A stretch of DNA of 54,753 bases, from IMG/VR virus record IMGVR_UViG_3300009176_000011, positions 1-54,753 of that record; one strand, written 5' to 3'. A model generated the notes under the pieces. It had not been told where the DNA came from, did not search any database, and saw only the letters and a program-made list of their open reading frames with translations. The position numbers were made by a program, and so were the translations under genes. Numbering within the stretch: position 1 is the stretch's first letter; the number at the start of each line of letters is the position of its first letter. This stretch comes from a virus. Shown one piece after another: positions 30,400 to 37,468 of the stretch.

Positions 30400-30485
30400 G
30401 GTCGTACGGTGCCTTAAATTCGGTACCTCCGCTTAGTTGCTGAGGCTAAGGCTTCAACCGTTGCGCCGAAGCGCACCGTACGACC
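30400..30485. ncRNA. Stem-closed structured element 1 (86 nt)
   Basis: GGTCGTACGGTGC (30400-30412) pairs perfectly over 13 bp with GCACCGTACGACC (30473-30485). Inside are a GCGC-TTCG-GCGC tetraloop hairpin on the minus strand and a CTTAG/CTAAG hairpin. With 30494-30564 it fills the 286-base gap between 30363 and 30650. Confidence 0.5.
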
Positions 30486-30493
30486 TTCAGGGT

Positions 30494-30564
30494 GTGGGCA
30501 GGCCAACGCTGGCTCGTGGTCGGTCCGGTTCCGAGCGCACTACCGACAGTCGCCGCCTGCCCAC
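30494..30564. ncRNA. Stem-closed structured element 2 (71 nt)
   Basis: GTGGGCAGGC (30494-30503) pairs perfectly with GCCTGCCCAC (30555-30564). Inside are GCCA-ACGC-TGGC and TCGGT/ACCGA hairpins, so a three- or four-way junction is possible. tRNA-sized but without T-loop. Confidence 0.5.
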
Positions 30565-30649
30565 GTATTGAGCTACGGCCTACTTCCCTGTCTGTCGCGT
30601 CCTCTGCGGCTTGTCCTCACTCGATAGTATCTCCCTGTGCTGGGTGAGC

Positions 30650-30850
30650 CTACCAGTGTTCGCGGCGTGCGTCTACATCGCGCTGGTGCACGCGCTCTTC
30701 CACGGCTTCGCAAAACGCATCCTCCAGCCTCACTCGCATCTCATCCGACAGACTTAGCCCCCATGCTCCGAACGCGTCTGCGATCAGGTCCACGAACCGT
30801 TCAGTGGGGCTTCGCTGGCGCTGGAACTGCTCCTGACGTAGGGATTGCAT
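30650..30850 (-). CDS. Hypothetical protein (66 aa)
   Basis: A helical protein (FVDLIADAFGAWGLSLSDEMRVRLEDAFCEAVEERVHQRDV), start ATG 30850 three bases after the upstream stop. Function unknown; a small dimeric helical protein is likely. Confidence 0.6.
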   Translation of the reverse strand: MQSLRQEQFQRQRSPTERFVDLIADAFGAWGLSLSDEMRVRLEDAFCEAVEERVHQRDVDARREHW

Positions 30851-30853
30851 GGC

Positions 30854-31102
30854 TCAGTCCTCCAAAGTAAAGCCAAGCGCTTCGACTGCAGCACGCGGCG
30901 ACGCAAACTCCCTGGCGTGGATACCTTGCATCTGGTATCTGCCTTCCTCGTCACAGGCGACCCACGCCCCCTGACGGTAGACGACCGAAGCTCCGATCCG
31001 TTCTCCGTCCACCTTCCAGAGTGCGCGGTTGTCCACAAAGAACTGCCACCCGGGATTGCCGGCAGCGATCTCTTGCGCGGCGCGGGCATGGTCTGGCTTC
31101 AC
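30854..31102 (-). CDS. Hypothetical protein (82 aa)
   Basis: An 82-residue protein with WQFFVDNRALWKVDGERIGASVVYRQGAWVACDEEGRY (antiparallel strands) and a C-terminal helix SPRAAVEALGFTLED. Small phage proteins of this layout occur in several minus-strand operons here, e.g. 49709-49939. GTG/ATG choice: ATG 31102 has GAGACGAGAG upstream. Confidence 0.6.
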   Translation of the reverse strand: MKPDHARAAQEIAAGNPGWQFFVDNRALWKVDGERIGASVVYRQGAWVACDEEGRYQMQGIHAREFASPRAAVEALGFTLED

Positions 31103-31151
31103 TCTCGTCTCTCTGGTCTACTGGTGAACTGGGCGGTATGGGTCGTCAGGG

Positions 31152-31268
31152 TCACACTCGTTGAGTCTGCGTGCCCAGAAGTCGCGGGTAGCCGTCGCGG
31201 TACGCGGGAGTGCGGCTGGCGAACATCCGACCCTCGCGCCGCATTCTCGCCTGCTTCGACTCTGGCAT
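31152..31268 (-). CDS. Small basic peptide, first gene of operon
   Basis: ATG 31268 with GGAG eight bases upstream, 38 codons (MPESKQARMRREGRMFASRTPAYRDGY...). It is the first frame after the 31310-31338 promoter. An adjacent frame ending at 31118 (ARRLNECDPDDPYRPVHQ) looks equally protein-like, so a frameshift may split one longer gene. Confidence 0.4.
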   Translation of the reverse strand: MPESKQARMRREGRMFASRTPAYRDGYPRLLGTQTQRV

Positions 31269-31309
31269 CGTTCGCGCTCCGTTGGGGGTGAATCCGTTCC
31301 GACGCATCT

Positions 31310-31338
31310 AAGGTAAGACACCGCCCGATGGCTGTCAA
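31310..31338 (-). promoter_or_regulatory. Strong minus-strand promoter (accessory operon 2)
   Basis: Minus strand: CCCTTGACA (TTGACA at 31333-31338), 17-nt spacer, TACCTT (31310-31315). No strong promoter was seen further downstream, so it may drive 31.3 to 25.7 kb, including RiPP-like genes, HNH gene and tRNAs. Confidence 0.75.
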
Positions 31339-31366
31339 GGGTCTTTAAAGCGGGATTCCGAACCTC

Positions 31367-31395
31367 TTGCGCATCGCCGTGTGTTCGCTTAAGAT
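31367..31395 (+). promoter_or_regulatory. Promoter for leaderless HTH gene
   Basis: TTGCGC (31367-31372), 17-nt spacer, TAAGAT (31390-31395), then seven bases to ATG 31403. Divergent from the 31310-31338 promoter; the two -35 elements are 28 bases apart. Confidence 0.65.
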
Positions 31396-31402
31396 GCAGA
31401 CC

Positions 31403-31636
31403 ATGAACGTATCCACCTACCTGCGCCGCTACGGCCCGACGCTGGACGCGCTCGCGAAGGATGCGGGCCTGTCGCACCACTATGTACGCCACCTCGCGAG
31501 GCCGGTCAACGCCCGCTCGGCTGGACGCACAGCTCGCGTGCTCCTAGCGCGAGCATTCCGCATCCAGGCACAACGGTTGATCGCTGACGCCGACGCGCTG
31601 GACGCCATCCTAGAGGGGAAGGGACACCGTGACTGA
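31403..31636 (+). CDS. HTH regulator, probably leaderless
   Basis: A 77-residue protein with LDALAKDAGLSHHYVRHLARP (about res 14-34), a clear helix-turn-helix of the Cro/XRE type, then an Arg/Ala-rich helix and IADADALDAILEG. The start coincides with the predicted transcription start. First gene of the early plus-strand operon, opposite a strong minus-strand promoter it could repress. Confidence 0.7.
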   Translation: MNVSTYLRRYGPTLDALAKDAGLSHHYVRHLARPVNARSAGRTARVLLARAFRIQAQRLIADADALDAILEGKGHRD

Positions 31637-31712
31637 GGACTTGTCGGTATGGGTTGCAGTCGATGACAACGGAGTGGGGTACGTGCTCCATTGGACCGTT
31701 GCAAGCAACTGA
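31629..31712 (+). CDS. Small peptide (27 aa)
   Basis: GTG 31629 overlaps the end of the HTH gene by eight bases and encodes VTEDLSVWVAVDDNGVGYVLHWTVASN. Short but amphipathic and in a tight operon; its end overlaps the next gene's possible start. Moderate support only. Confidence 0.35.
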   Translation: MTEDLSVWVAVDDNGVGYVLHWTVASN

Positions 31713-31897
31713 GGGGGTACAGCCCCGAGCGGCACAACAAGGCAAAGCTATGCTGGGCTACGGTGCGGGAGATCCGCGGGCGCTACCGCCCCGGAATGGC
31801 TGCTGTGTTTGCACGAGAATTCGGCGTCACTGTAGGATGCATTTACGGCGTCGTCAACGGCCTAACGTGGAGGGAAGATGGCCCAGTTCAACCTTGA
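31691..31897 (+). CDS. HTH-motif protein
   Basis: A 68-residue frame (TTG start) with HNKAKLCWATVREIRGRYRPG, then FAREFGVTVGCIYGVVNGLTWRED. This resembles the common phage pattern KLTxExVxxIRxxY...(A)xxFGVSxxTIxxIxxGxxWxx found in small HTH proteins and at the ends of HNH homing nucleases. The start is uncertain because of overlap with the previous frame. It overlaps the next gene by 20 nt. Confidence 0.6.
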   Translation: MDRCKQLRGYSPERHNKAKLCWATVREIRGRYRPGMAAVFAREFGVTVGCIYGVVNGLTWREDGPVQP

Positions 31898-32690
31898 AGA
31901 TTACGCACCCGTTCAAGATCGCATAGCCGCCTTCTACCGAGATTTTGAGGACGGCTCAATTCGCTCCCGCATGGTTGTTCGCGAAGGTCCGGAGGTGGTA
32001 TTTGAGGCTCGCGCGTACAGGTCCCCGAACGACGTGGCTGCTGGTGTATACACCTCAGGCTGGGCTCACGAAGTGGAGGGCAAATCCCCAGTAAACCGTG
32101 GTTCGCACGTTGAGAACTGCGAAACTTCAGCAATCGGGCGGGCGCTCGCTAATTTGGGCTACACCACCAACGCCAACCGCCCCACGCGTTCCGAAATGCT
32201 CAAAGTGCACCGCGTTCGCCAAGAGCACGAAGAATTGCTAGAGCGCATCCGCGCAGCCGGAGCGGTGTGCGAGGAAGAGGCAGAGATCCGCATCGGCGGC
32301 GTGTCGCGCAACCTCAAGGCGTACGTCCGCGAGAACTGGCCGACGCTGAAAGAGCAATTCAGGCTCGCCCGCACCGTCGTGGAGGCGATTGAGGAGGCGG
32401 AAGGACTCACGCTCTCCCGCGCCGCCTCAGAGCCCGCGGACGCGAAGCAGGACGCATCCGTGCCCCTGTACGCAGCACGCGAGGGACTGAGGCTAGGCGG
32501 AAGCGGAAAGCACAAGGATACAGCCATCGCGGACCTTCCGGACGACGTGCTGCTTGAGGCGCGGGATAAACTGCTCGAATCAGAGAGTCGCGGGCACCTT
32601 CCGCCTGCACATGCGAAGAAGTTGGAAGCACTCCAGGCGGAGGCCGTCCGTCGAGACGAACTTGCAGCAGCGATGCAGGAGGAAGCATGA
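31878..32690 (+). CDS. Erf/Rad52-like single-strand annealing protein (putative)
   Basis: A 270-residue protein. Its first 110 residues are beta-rich (MVVREGPEVVFEARAYRS) and lead into GSHVENCETSAIGRALANLGY, a pattern typical of ERF/Rad52-superfamily phage recombinases, where an S-x-x-GRAL/A-x-x-LGY helix ends the annealing domain. The C-terminal half is charged and helical. It would anneal DNA strands during replication or recombination with the nearby nucleases. Confidence 0.65.
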   Translation: MAQFNLEDYAPVQDRIAAFYRDFEDGSIRSRMVVREGPEVVFEARAYRSPNDVAAGVYTSGWAHEVEGKSPVNRGSHVENCETSAIGRALANLGYTTNANRPTRSEMLKVHRVRQEHEELLERIRAAGAVCEEEAEIRIGGVSRNLKAYVRENWPTLKEQFRLARTVVEAIEEAEGLTLSRAASEPADAKQDASVPLYAAREGLRLGGSGKHKDTAIADLPDDVLLEARDKLLESESRGHLPPAHAKKLEALQAEAVRRDELAAAMQEEA

Positions 32691-33055
32691 CACCAGAAGA
32701 GCAGCGCGCCGAAGACGTGGCGTGGCTTGAACGGAAAGCGAGAGACGCCGAAGAAATGGGGGGCCTGTACCGATCCAGTGCCCGGAGCGGCAGCGCACGC
32801 TTGCGTCGCATCCTTGCTGCACTCTCTGCCCAGCAAGAGCCGCCGCAGTTCACCGACGAGCACGCGCTTGGACTGGGCGCGGTGATGGACAAATTGAGGC
32901 GCGCTAACGGTCCGGTAGTGCTGTCGTGGGAAGAGGCAGAGGCCGTGCTAGACTTCGCGGAGACGGCGCTTCGCCTCACTGGGTACGTTCCGACGACTCC
33001 CAACGCCGCCACGCCTTCTCCGGAGCCAGCCACATCGCCTCCAGTTGGCGACTGA
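32687..33055 (+). CDS. Hypothetical protein
   Basis: A 122-residue acidic helical protein (EEQRAEDVAWLERKARDAEEMGGLY...) with a Pro-rich end, overlapping the annealing protein gene (ATGA). The WEEAEAVLDFAETALRLTG helix is notable. Function unknown; possibly a partner of the annealing protein. The gap to 33316 (260 bases) shows no convincing gene. Confidence 0.6.
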   Translation: MTPEEQRAEDVAWLERKARDAEEMGGLYRSSARSGSARLRRILAALSAQQEPPQFTDEHALGLGAVMDKLRRANGPVVLSWEEAEAVLDFAETALRLTGYVPTTPNAATPSPEPATSPPVGD

Positions 33056-33316
33056 CGTTCAGGGCAGCAGCCTCCCACCTTCGCCCAGTGTCTCTACGGT
33101 TGCGAAGCTTGGCACGCGTGAAGGCTGCGCGTCGGGGATTGACAGGAGGTGCGGTGTTCATGCGGTGAAAGGCACACAAACGACGTGCGAAGGCTTCGCG
33201 ACTTAGAGCCCATGACGGGCGACGACGACCATTCGTGGGTGGAGTACTGACGATGCCATCGGCCGCGATCTCTGTCAAGTCGGTGCGCCTACCCTCCTTG
33301 TGGAGGAGATCCCAGA

Positions 33317-33811
33317 GTGAAGCGCACGCCACTCGCACGCAAGACTCCCCTGAAGCGCACAGAGTTGCAGCGAGGCGGGGAGTTGAAGCGAACGCCATTC
33401 AAGCGTGGACCGTCCACGCTGGCTCGCACTCCAATCGCGACGGTGAACCACATCAGAGCAGCGAAGCGGCGGAAGCGAGACTTCGGACCGCACGGGGACA
33501 TCATCATCCCGCGACTACCCTGCGCAGTGTCGTTCCCGTGGTTCTACGCCCGCTCTGACGTGCTGCTGCAAGAGGCGATGACTGACGTGTTCGAGGCGCC
33601 CAACGTGTTCGCGGTACTCTCTGAGCCTGCACACGCAGTGAAGAGCCGGGGTGCAGGCGGTAGGCCGTGGGATCTAGTACCGCTCGCGTCGGCGCTGCAC
33701 TCGGAAGCGCACACCATCGGCGTAGACACCTTCGCTGCCAAGTTCAAAGTGGACCTTCCCAAGATCGCCGCTCGTCTGTGGCGGCTCTCACCTGCACGGA
33801 TTGCCGAATGA
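33317..33811 (+). CDS. HNH/DUF968-like nuclease
   Basis: A 164-residue protein with the typical start MKRTPLARKTPLKRTELQRG (basic repeats as in many phage HNH/NinG-like nucleases). A nuclease-like core follows: CAVSF, then EPAHAVKSRGAGGRPWDLVPLASALHSEAHTIG, which matches H-x(n)-G-D-L-V-P-L...H-x-x-H. It would cut recombination or replication intermediates. A GTGAAG start at 33317 follows GGAGGAGA. Confidence 0.7.
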   Translation: MKRTPLARKTPLKRTELQRGGELKRTPFKRGPSTLARTPIATVNHIRAAKRRKRDFGPHGDIIIPRLPCAVSFPWFYARSDVLLQEAMTDVFEAPNVFAVLSEPAHAVKSRGAGGRPWDLVPLASALHSEAHTIGVDTFAAKFKVDLPKIAARLWRLSPARIAE

Positions 33812-34593
33812 GCGCGCGAGCGACGGTGTGGAACAACGGTGGAGGCACGCAGTCGGCGGCGATTGCCGTGCTGATCGCACAAGGACGCCTCCCGAAGCCG
33901 GACGTAGCCGTGATTGCCGACACGGGGCGTGAAGATCCGGCTACGTGGGCCTACATGCGCGACCATGTGCAACCGATGCTGGACACTGTCGGCGTGACGA
34001 TACAGGTAGCGCCGCGCTCTCTTGCCAAGGTCGATCTCTACTCCCACAAGGGCACGCTGCTTCTCCCAGTGTTCACCCCAACGGGAAAGCTCTCCGCCTA
34101 CTGCTCTGAGGAGTGGAAGGCGATGGTGGTGCGTCGCTTCCTACGCGGACTCGGCTACGGCCCCAAGCAACCGGTCACGCAGTGGATTGGCTACTCCACG
34201 AACGAGGTAGCGCGGATCAAGGCATCTCGCACGCGGTGGACGAAACTACACTGGCCACTGATTTTCGACGTGCCGTTGTCGCGAGATCAGTGCACGGCGC
34301 TAGTGCGGTCCGTAGGGCTGCCGCCCCCGCCGAAATCATCGTGCTACATGTGCTCGAATCGCACCAATGCTCAATGGCGAGACCTCCGGGACAATCGCCC
34401 CGACGCGTGGGCGAAGGCTTGTGCGCTAGACGAGGAAGTGCGAGCGAACGACACGCGAGGCGGCGTTTTCGTGCACCGCTCCCTCGTTCCGCTGGCCGAG
34501 GCTGATCTTTCGGACCGTCCGCAGAAGCCCGGTGACCCGTCCCTGTTTGACGACGCCGCGGACGATTGCAAGTCGGGCATGTGTTTCGTGTAG
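33808..34593 (+). CDS. PAPS reductase-like PP-loop protein
   Basis: A 261-residue protein of the adenine-nucleotide alpha-hydrolase fold. Residues 8-16 (WNNGGGTQSAA) form the PP-loop; PDVAVIADTGREDPATWAYM is the second strand; PPPKSSCYMCSNRTNAQWRDL carries the CxxC seen in phage phosphoadenosine-phosphosulfate-reductase homologues. A terminal CKSGMCF adds two Cys. Phage members may make thiolated or otherwise modified nucleotides; the substrate is unknown. ATG 33808 overlaps the nuclease gene. Confidence 0.8.
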   Translation: MSARATVWNNGGGTQSAAIAVLIAQGRLPKPDVAVIADTGREDPATWAYMRDHVQPMLDTVGVTIQVAPRSLAKVDLYSHKGTLLLPVFTPTGKLSAYCSEEWKAMVVRRFLRGLGYGPKQPVTQWIGYSTNEVARIKASRTRWTKLHWPLIFDVPLSRDQCTALVRSVGLPPPPKSSCYMCSNRTNAQWRDLRDNRPDAWAKACALDEEVRANDTRGGVFVHRSLVPLAEADLSDRPQKPGDPSLFDDAADDCKSGMCFV

Positions 34594-34630
34594 TTTACCG
34601 CTCACCTGCACGTATACTGATGGAGGAACC

Positions 34631-34849
34631 GTGAAACTGCTGAAGAACGAGCGCGCGTACAGACGTTGGGCGAGAGAATGGGACACGTACAACGACCGTT
34701 GGAATGTGGCGGTTCCGCGCTCGTACCCCTGCTACGGATATACGGTCGTGCGGAGTTACGGGTACGAAGAGGAGGCGCCCGAATACCTCTACCCCCGCGA
34801 CGTACGTAGGATGCTGGACGCGCTGCTCAAGGTGGAGCCCAGCGCGTGA
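34631..34849 (+). CDS. Hypothetical protein (72 aa)
   Basis: GTG 34631 with GGAGG four bases upstream. A Tyr/Arg-rich protein (RAYRRWAREWDTYNDRW, SYGYEEEAPEYLYP). A TATACT at 34613-34618 could serve as a -10, but there is no good -35. Stop overlaps the next start (GTGA). Function unknown. Confidence 0.6.
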   Translation: MKLLKNERAYRRWAREWDTYNDRWNVAVPRSYPCYGYTVVRSYGYEEEAPEYLYPRDVRRMLDALLKVEPSA

Positions 34850-35382
34850 CCGTCCCTGGCATCCCTGCTCACCTGTACGCACGCGCAGCCGCACTGCCAG
34901 AGAATCGGCACGCGAGGGAGGCGCTAGAACGTCTTGCAGGCGGTGCTAGCCCAGTACCCTCACCAGAGCCCTCCAGTGCTCCCCAGCGTGGCACAGAGCA
35001 CGTCAGGAAGCCACGTGCGCAGGTTGTGGAGCGAGACGGCCCGACGGCGCAGAAGCGAGTGCGTCGGGGGCAGCCTAACAGCCTTGAACTGCGGTTCGCG
35101 TCGGAAGTGCTCGACCCGTTGGTTTACCGTGGCGAGTTGGTGAGATACGAGTTCGAGGGCCTGTCGTTCCACGTCCACGCGGCCCACTCCAGATGTACCC
35201 CTGACTACATCGGATGGGACAGGGACGGCAAGCCCTACCCGTTCGAGGTTAAGGGCAGGATCGTGCACGCCGCCAGCGTGCTTCGGATGAAGCTACACGC
35301 AGCCGCCCGTCCGTGGCTTAGGTGGCGGATTTACGCTCGGAAGGACGGGGCGTGGCGTGTAACGTTCGATAACGGTGATTGA
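34846..35382 (+). CDS. PD-(D/E)XK nuclease (DUF1064-like)
   Basis: A 178-residue protein. The catalytic region RCTPDYIGWDRDGKPYPFEVKG (given in part; residues about 124-146) has the T-P-D...E-V-K-G pattern, with Asp, Glu and Lys of PD-(D/E)XK nucleases and of phage DUF1064 (Holliday-junction-resolvase-like) enzymes. NSLELRFASEVLDPLV supplies the first-helix Glu. The N-terminal 70 residues look disordered. Confidence 0.75.
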   Translation: MTVPGIPAHLYARAAALPENRHAREALERLAGGASPVPSPEPSSAPQRGTEHVRKPRAQVVERDGPTAQKRVRRGQPNSLELRFASEVLDPLVYRGELVRYEFEGLSFHVHAAHSRCTPDYIGWDRDGKPYPFEVKGRIVHAASVLRMKLHAAARPWLRWRIYARKDGAWRVTFDNGD

Positions 35383-35388
35383 CGCCCC

Positions 35389-35417
35389 TTGCGCGCGCCA
35401 CGGCGGCGTTGTATACT
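35389..35417 (+). promoter_or_regulatory. Internal early promoter
   Basis: TTGCGC (35389-35394), 17-nt spacer, TATACT (35412-35417). Seven bases later a GTG at 35425 opens an eight-codon frame (VEVETVLE, stop), a possible leaderless leader peptide before the 35462 gene. Confidence 0.65.
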
Positions 35418-35461
35418 GTCTCCTGTGGAGGTTGAGACGGTCCTCGAATGAGGTTTTGACG

Positions 35462-35671
35462 ATGCGGGGCAAGATCAAGTGGACGGCGGACTGGCGTGGA
35501 GATGGCGCGAACGGCGTCGATAGGCAAGGCGGCGCCTACACGATCCGCGTCTACAGGGATTCACTGCATCGGAGGGCTTTTCAGGCGACGGAGCCGGACG
35601 GGAACATAAAGAGCGACCTGCGCTCGCTCGCTGAAGCCAAGGGCTACTGCGAACGCGGAGCGCCTTCGTGA
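35462..35671 (+). CDS. Hypothetical protein (69 aa)
   Basis: A 69-residue beta-rich protein (KIKWTADWRGDGANGVDRQGGAYTI...) ending with a helix (LRSLAEAKGYCERGA). A small AP2-like or DUF-type fold is possible but not claimed. Start ATG follows GAGG at modest distance. Confidence 0.6.
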   Translation: MRGKIKWTADWRGDGANGVDRQGGAYTIRVYRDSLHRRAFQATEPDGNIKSDLRSLAEAKGYCERGAPS

Positions 35672-35922
35672 ACCTCTCAGACCGCGTCCGTGCCAACGTC
35701 CTAGACTTCATGGAGGGCAAGGGGTGGACATACGCCGACCTTGGGCGAGAGTTCGATCCCCCGTTGGACCGTCGCTACGTCCGGCACATGCTGGCCGACA
35801 AGGGGCCGCACCGCAAGGGATTCTCCGCGTCTCGCATTGACGACTTCGCAGCAGCGTTCCGCGTCGATGTGTCAGAGTTGTGCAAGGTGCCTATCGAACT
35901 ACTGAGGGAGCCGAAACAGTGA
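35668..35922 (+). CDS. XRE-type HTH protein
   Basis: An 84-residue protein with a GTG start overlapping the previous stop. VLDFMEGKGWTYADLGREFDPPLDRRYVRHMLADKGPH reads as helix, turn, helix, and SRIDDFAAAFRVDVSELCKVP as the helices 4-5 typical of XRE/Cro regulators (IADALGVSLDEL pattern). Likely an early transcription regulator. Confidence 0.75.
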   Translation: MNLSDRVRANVLDFMEGKGWTYADLGREFDPPLDRRYVRHMLADKGPHRKGFSASRIDDFAAAFRVDVSELCKVPIELLREPKQ

Positions 35923-36158
35923 GCCAATCCGCCAAAACTGCGGTGCTGCGCCTCGTTCCATCCGCGCACGCCGTATCATACCGGAGCCCGCAGGGGAAAC
36001 AGACACACGTCATCGTATGGAGATCAGTTGCTTCCGGAGAGAGACTGGGCGTCGGTAAAACAGCGGCCGAAGCATGGAGGGCCGCCAGAACCAAACTCCG
36101 AGCGCCTGACGCTCTCCACTCTTACTGCGGTACTGACGATGACGACGATCATGCTTGA
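35919..36158 (+). CDS. Hypothetical protein (79 aa)
   Basis: GTG 35919 overlaps the HTH stop. A beta-hairpin-rich protein (PQGKQTHVIVWRSVASGERLGVGKTAAEAWRAAR, residues 28-62), like small AP2-domain or AraC-like fragments. It ends with an Asp run (DDDDDHA). Function unknown. Confidence 0.55.
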   Translation: MSQSAKTAVLRLVPSAHAVSYRSPQGKQTHVIVWRSVASGERLGVGKTAAEAWRAARTKLRAPDALHSYCGTDDDDDHA

Positions 36159-36327
36159 AGCAGACTACCTCCGCGAAGAGATCGAACGGCTAGAGCAACT
36201 GCTGATCGTCGCACGGGCTGGGTTGCGCGAGGCCAGCGAGGGCGTGCTACATGGAAACACGTCTGGGGCGGTGGCGATAATGCGGAAGGCGCTCCGCCGC
36301 AGCGATCCCAGCAACGAGGGAGAGTGA
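36139..36327 (+). CDS. Small coiled-coil protein
   Basis: A 62-residue protein with LREEIERLEQLLIVARAGLREA as a clear amphipathic helix. Starts at 36139 or 36151, both inside the previous gene's end. Function unknown. Confidence 0.5.
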   Translation: MTTIMLEADYLREEIERLEQLLIVARAGLREASEGVLHGNTSGAVAIMRKALRRSDPSNEGE

Positions 36328-36328
36328 G

Positions 36329-36523
36329 ATGCTAGCGTGCGGGCAACGCTTCCTGACGGGCACCTGCGTCCGCGAGGCTGGGCACGAACCGCCGCACCGT
36401 GACGCGTCAGGATGCGAGTGGAGAGGCGTTTCGTCTGCGGACCTGCTGGGGAGCGAAGTAGCAAGGCGGGGAGTCAAGGCTACCGATGCTGAAGTCCTGC
36501 CGGTGAAAGGAGTGGTGAGGTGA
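36329..36523 (+). CDS. Small Cys/His protein
   Basis: A 64-residue protein beginning MLACGQRFLTGTCVREAGHEPPHRDASGCEW: C...C-x(4)-H-x(3)-H...C spacing suggests a metal site. GAGGGAGAG precedes the ATG. Similar in plan to 28178-28402. Function unknown. Confidence 0.6.
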   Translation: MLACGQRFLTGTCVREAGHEPPHRDASGCEWRGVSSADLLGSEVARRGVKATDAEVLPVKGVVR

Positions 36524-36954
36524 CCGACGACCGCGAACCATTCCTGCTCTACACGCCAGACGGACCGCGCAGGGTAGACGTATCCGGACGGCTCTCCAGT
36601 GCGGCGAGCCGGCTACGGTTGACGCGAGAGGACTACTTGCGGGCGGAGTCGCGAGGGTTCGAGCCAATGACGAAGCGCCGCACAGTGGAGCAGGTTCGCG
36701 AGCGCGTGACGAATGCGTGGCAGTCCGCGTGCGATACCATTGAAGGGATCTTCGAGGAACTGTACGCAGAGACGAAGGAGCGCCACACCCTATCGGAGCG
36801 TATCAGGTGGATAGCAGAGTCGGGGAACACTGCGGACGGCGTACTTGTGCGCGGCTACGTGGTGGAGGAGATACGCAGGCTGGGAAAGCGAGTCGAGGCA
36901 GCAGCGGCGAAGCGAGACAGGCGGCCACCACTTTACCGGGAGACGGACGGATGA
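36520..36954 (+). CDS. Hypothetical protein
   Basis: A 144-residue helical protein (GTG start). A basic central part (EPMTKRRTVEQVRERVTNAWQ) is followed by FEELYAETKERHTLSERIRW and a C-terminal basic helix. Overlaps both neighbours by four bases. Function unknown. Confidence 0.6.
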   Translation: MTDDREPFLLYTPDGPRRVDVSGRLSSAASRLRLTREDYLRAESRGFEPMTKRRTVEQVRERVTNAWQSACDTIEGIFEELYAETKERHTLSERIRWIAESGNTADGVLVRGYVVEEIRRLGKRVEAAAAKRDRRPPLYRETDG

Positions 36955-37202
36955 GCAACGCTGTGCAAGATTTCGAGGCCCGAACGCGGGACCTAATCCG
37001 CTCGATCCGCAACCGTCTATCGGCCGTCGCGTGCGAGTATCCGCGCAACCCGTGCCACAGCGCAAAGGACATCGAGACGGAGTGCGATACCTGTCTCGCC
37101 GTCACGGGGGCGCGCCTCTCGCTGGATGCACTTGAGCGGCACTTGGACGGAGGGACCCTGTCACACGTGCTGATGCTCGACGCGACCTACGGTGCACCAT
37201 GA
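36951..37202 (+). CDS. Hypothetical protein with Cys cluster
   Basis: An 83-residue protein (MSNAVQDFEARTRDLIRSIRNR...) with CEYPRNPC...ETECDTC, four Cys that could bind zinc. ATGA overlaps at both ends. Function unknown. Confidence 0.6.
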   Translation: MSNAVQDFEARTRDLIRSIRNRLSAVACEYPRNPCHSAKDIETECDTCLAVTGARLSLDALERHLDGGTLSHVLMLDATYGAP

Positions 37203-37468
37203 GCGAGGAATGGACGTCGGAACGAATCGCTGAACTGCGGCGCATCACCGAGAGAACGTCTGCCATCAGCGGCGGGCGCGGCGACGATGCTGCGTTTGAC
37301 GATGCCATCAACGAGCGCACCGTGCTCTCTCTACTGGACGAACTAGAGAGAGAGCGGGGATTGCGCCGGGACGCGGAGGCTCGCGCGGTGCGTCTGAACG
37401 GGATGCTAGACGAAGCGTACCAACTGCCGACCATCGCCTACCTGATGGGGAGGGAGGACAGCCGATGA
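37199..37468 (+). CDS. Hypothetical helical protein
   Basis: An 89-residue protein, nearly all helix (ERIAELRRITERTSAI..., LDELERERGLRRDAEARAVRL), probably a coiled coil. ATGA overlaps at both ends. Function unknown. Confidence 0.6.
   Translation: MSEEWTSERIAELRRITERTSAISGGRGDDAAFDDAINERTVLSLLDELERERGLRRDAEARAVRLNGMLDEAYQLPTIAYLMGREDSR

Noticed and set aside
25725-31338. CRISPR array from repeated hairpins
   Set aside because: The repeats are tRNA features and unrelated stem-closed elements without identical repeats or uniform spacers.
32976-33398. 140-codon minus-strand frame filling the 33.1 kb gap
   Set aside because: No promoter or Shine-Dalgarno; overlaps two plus-strand genes; Arg-rich shadow composition.
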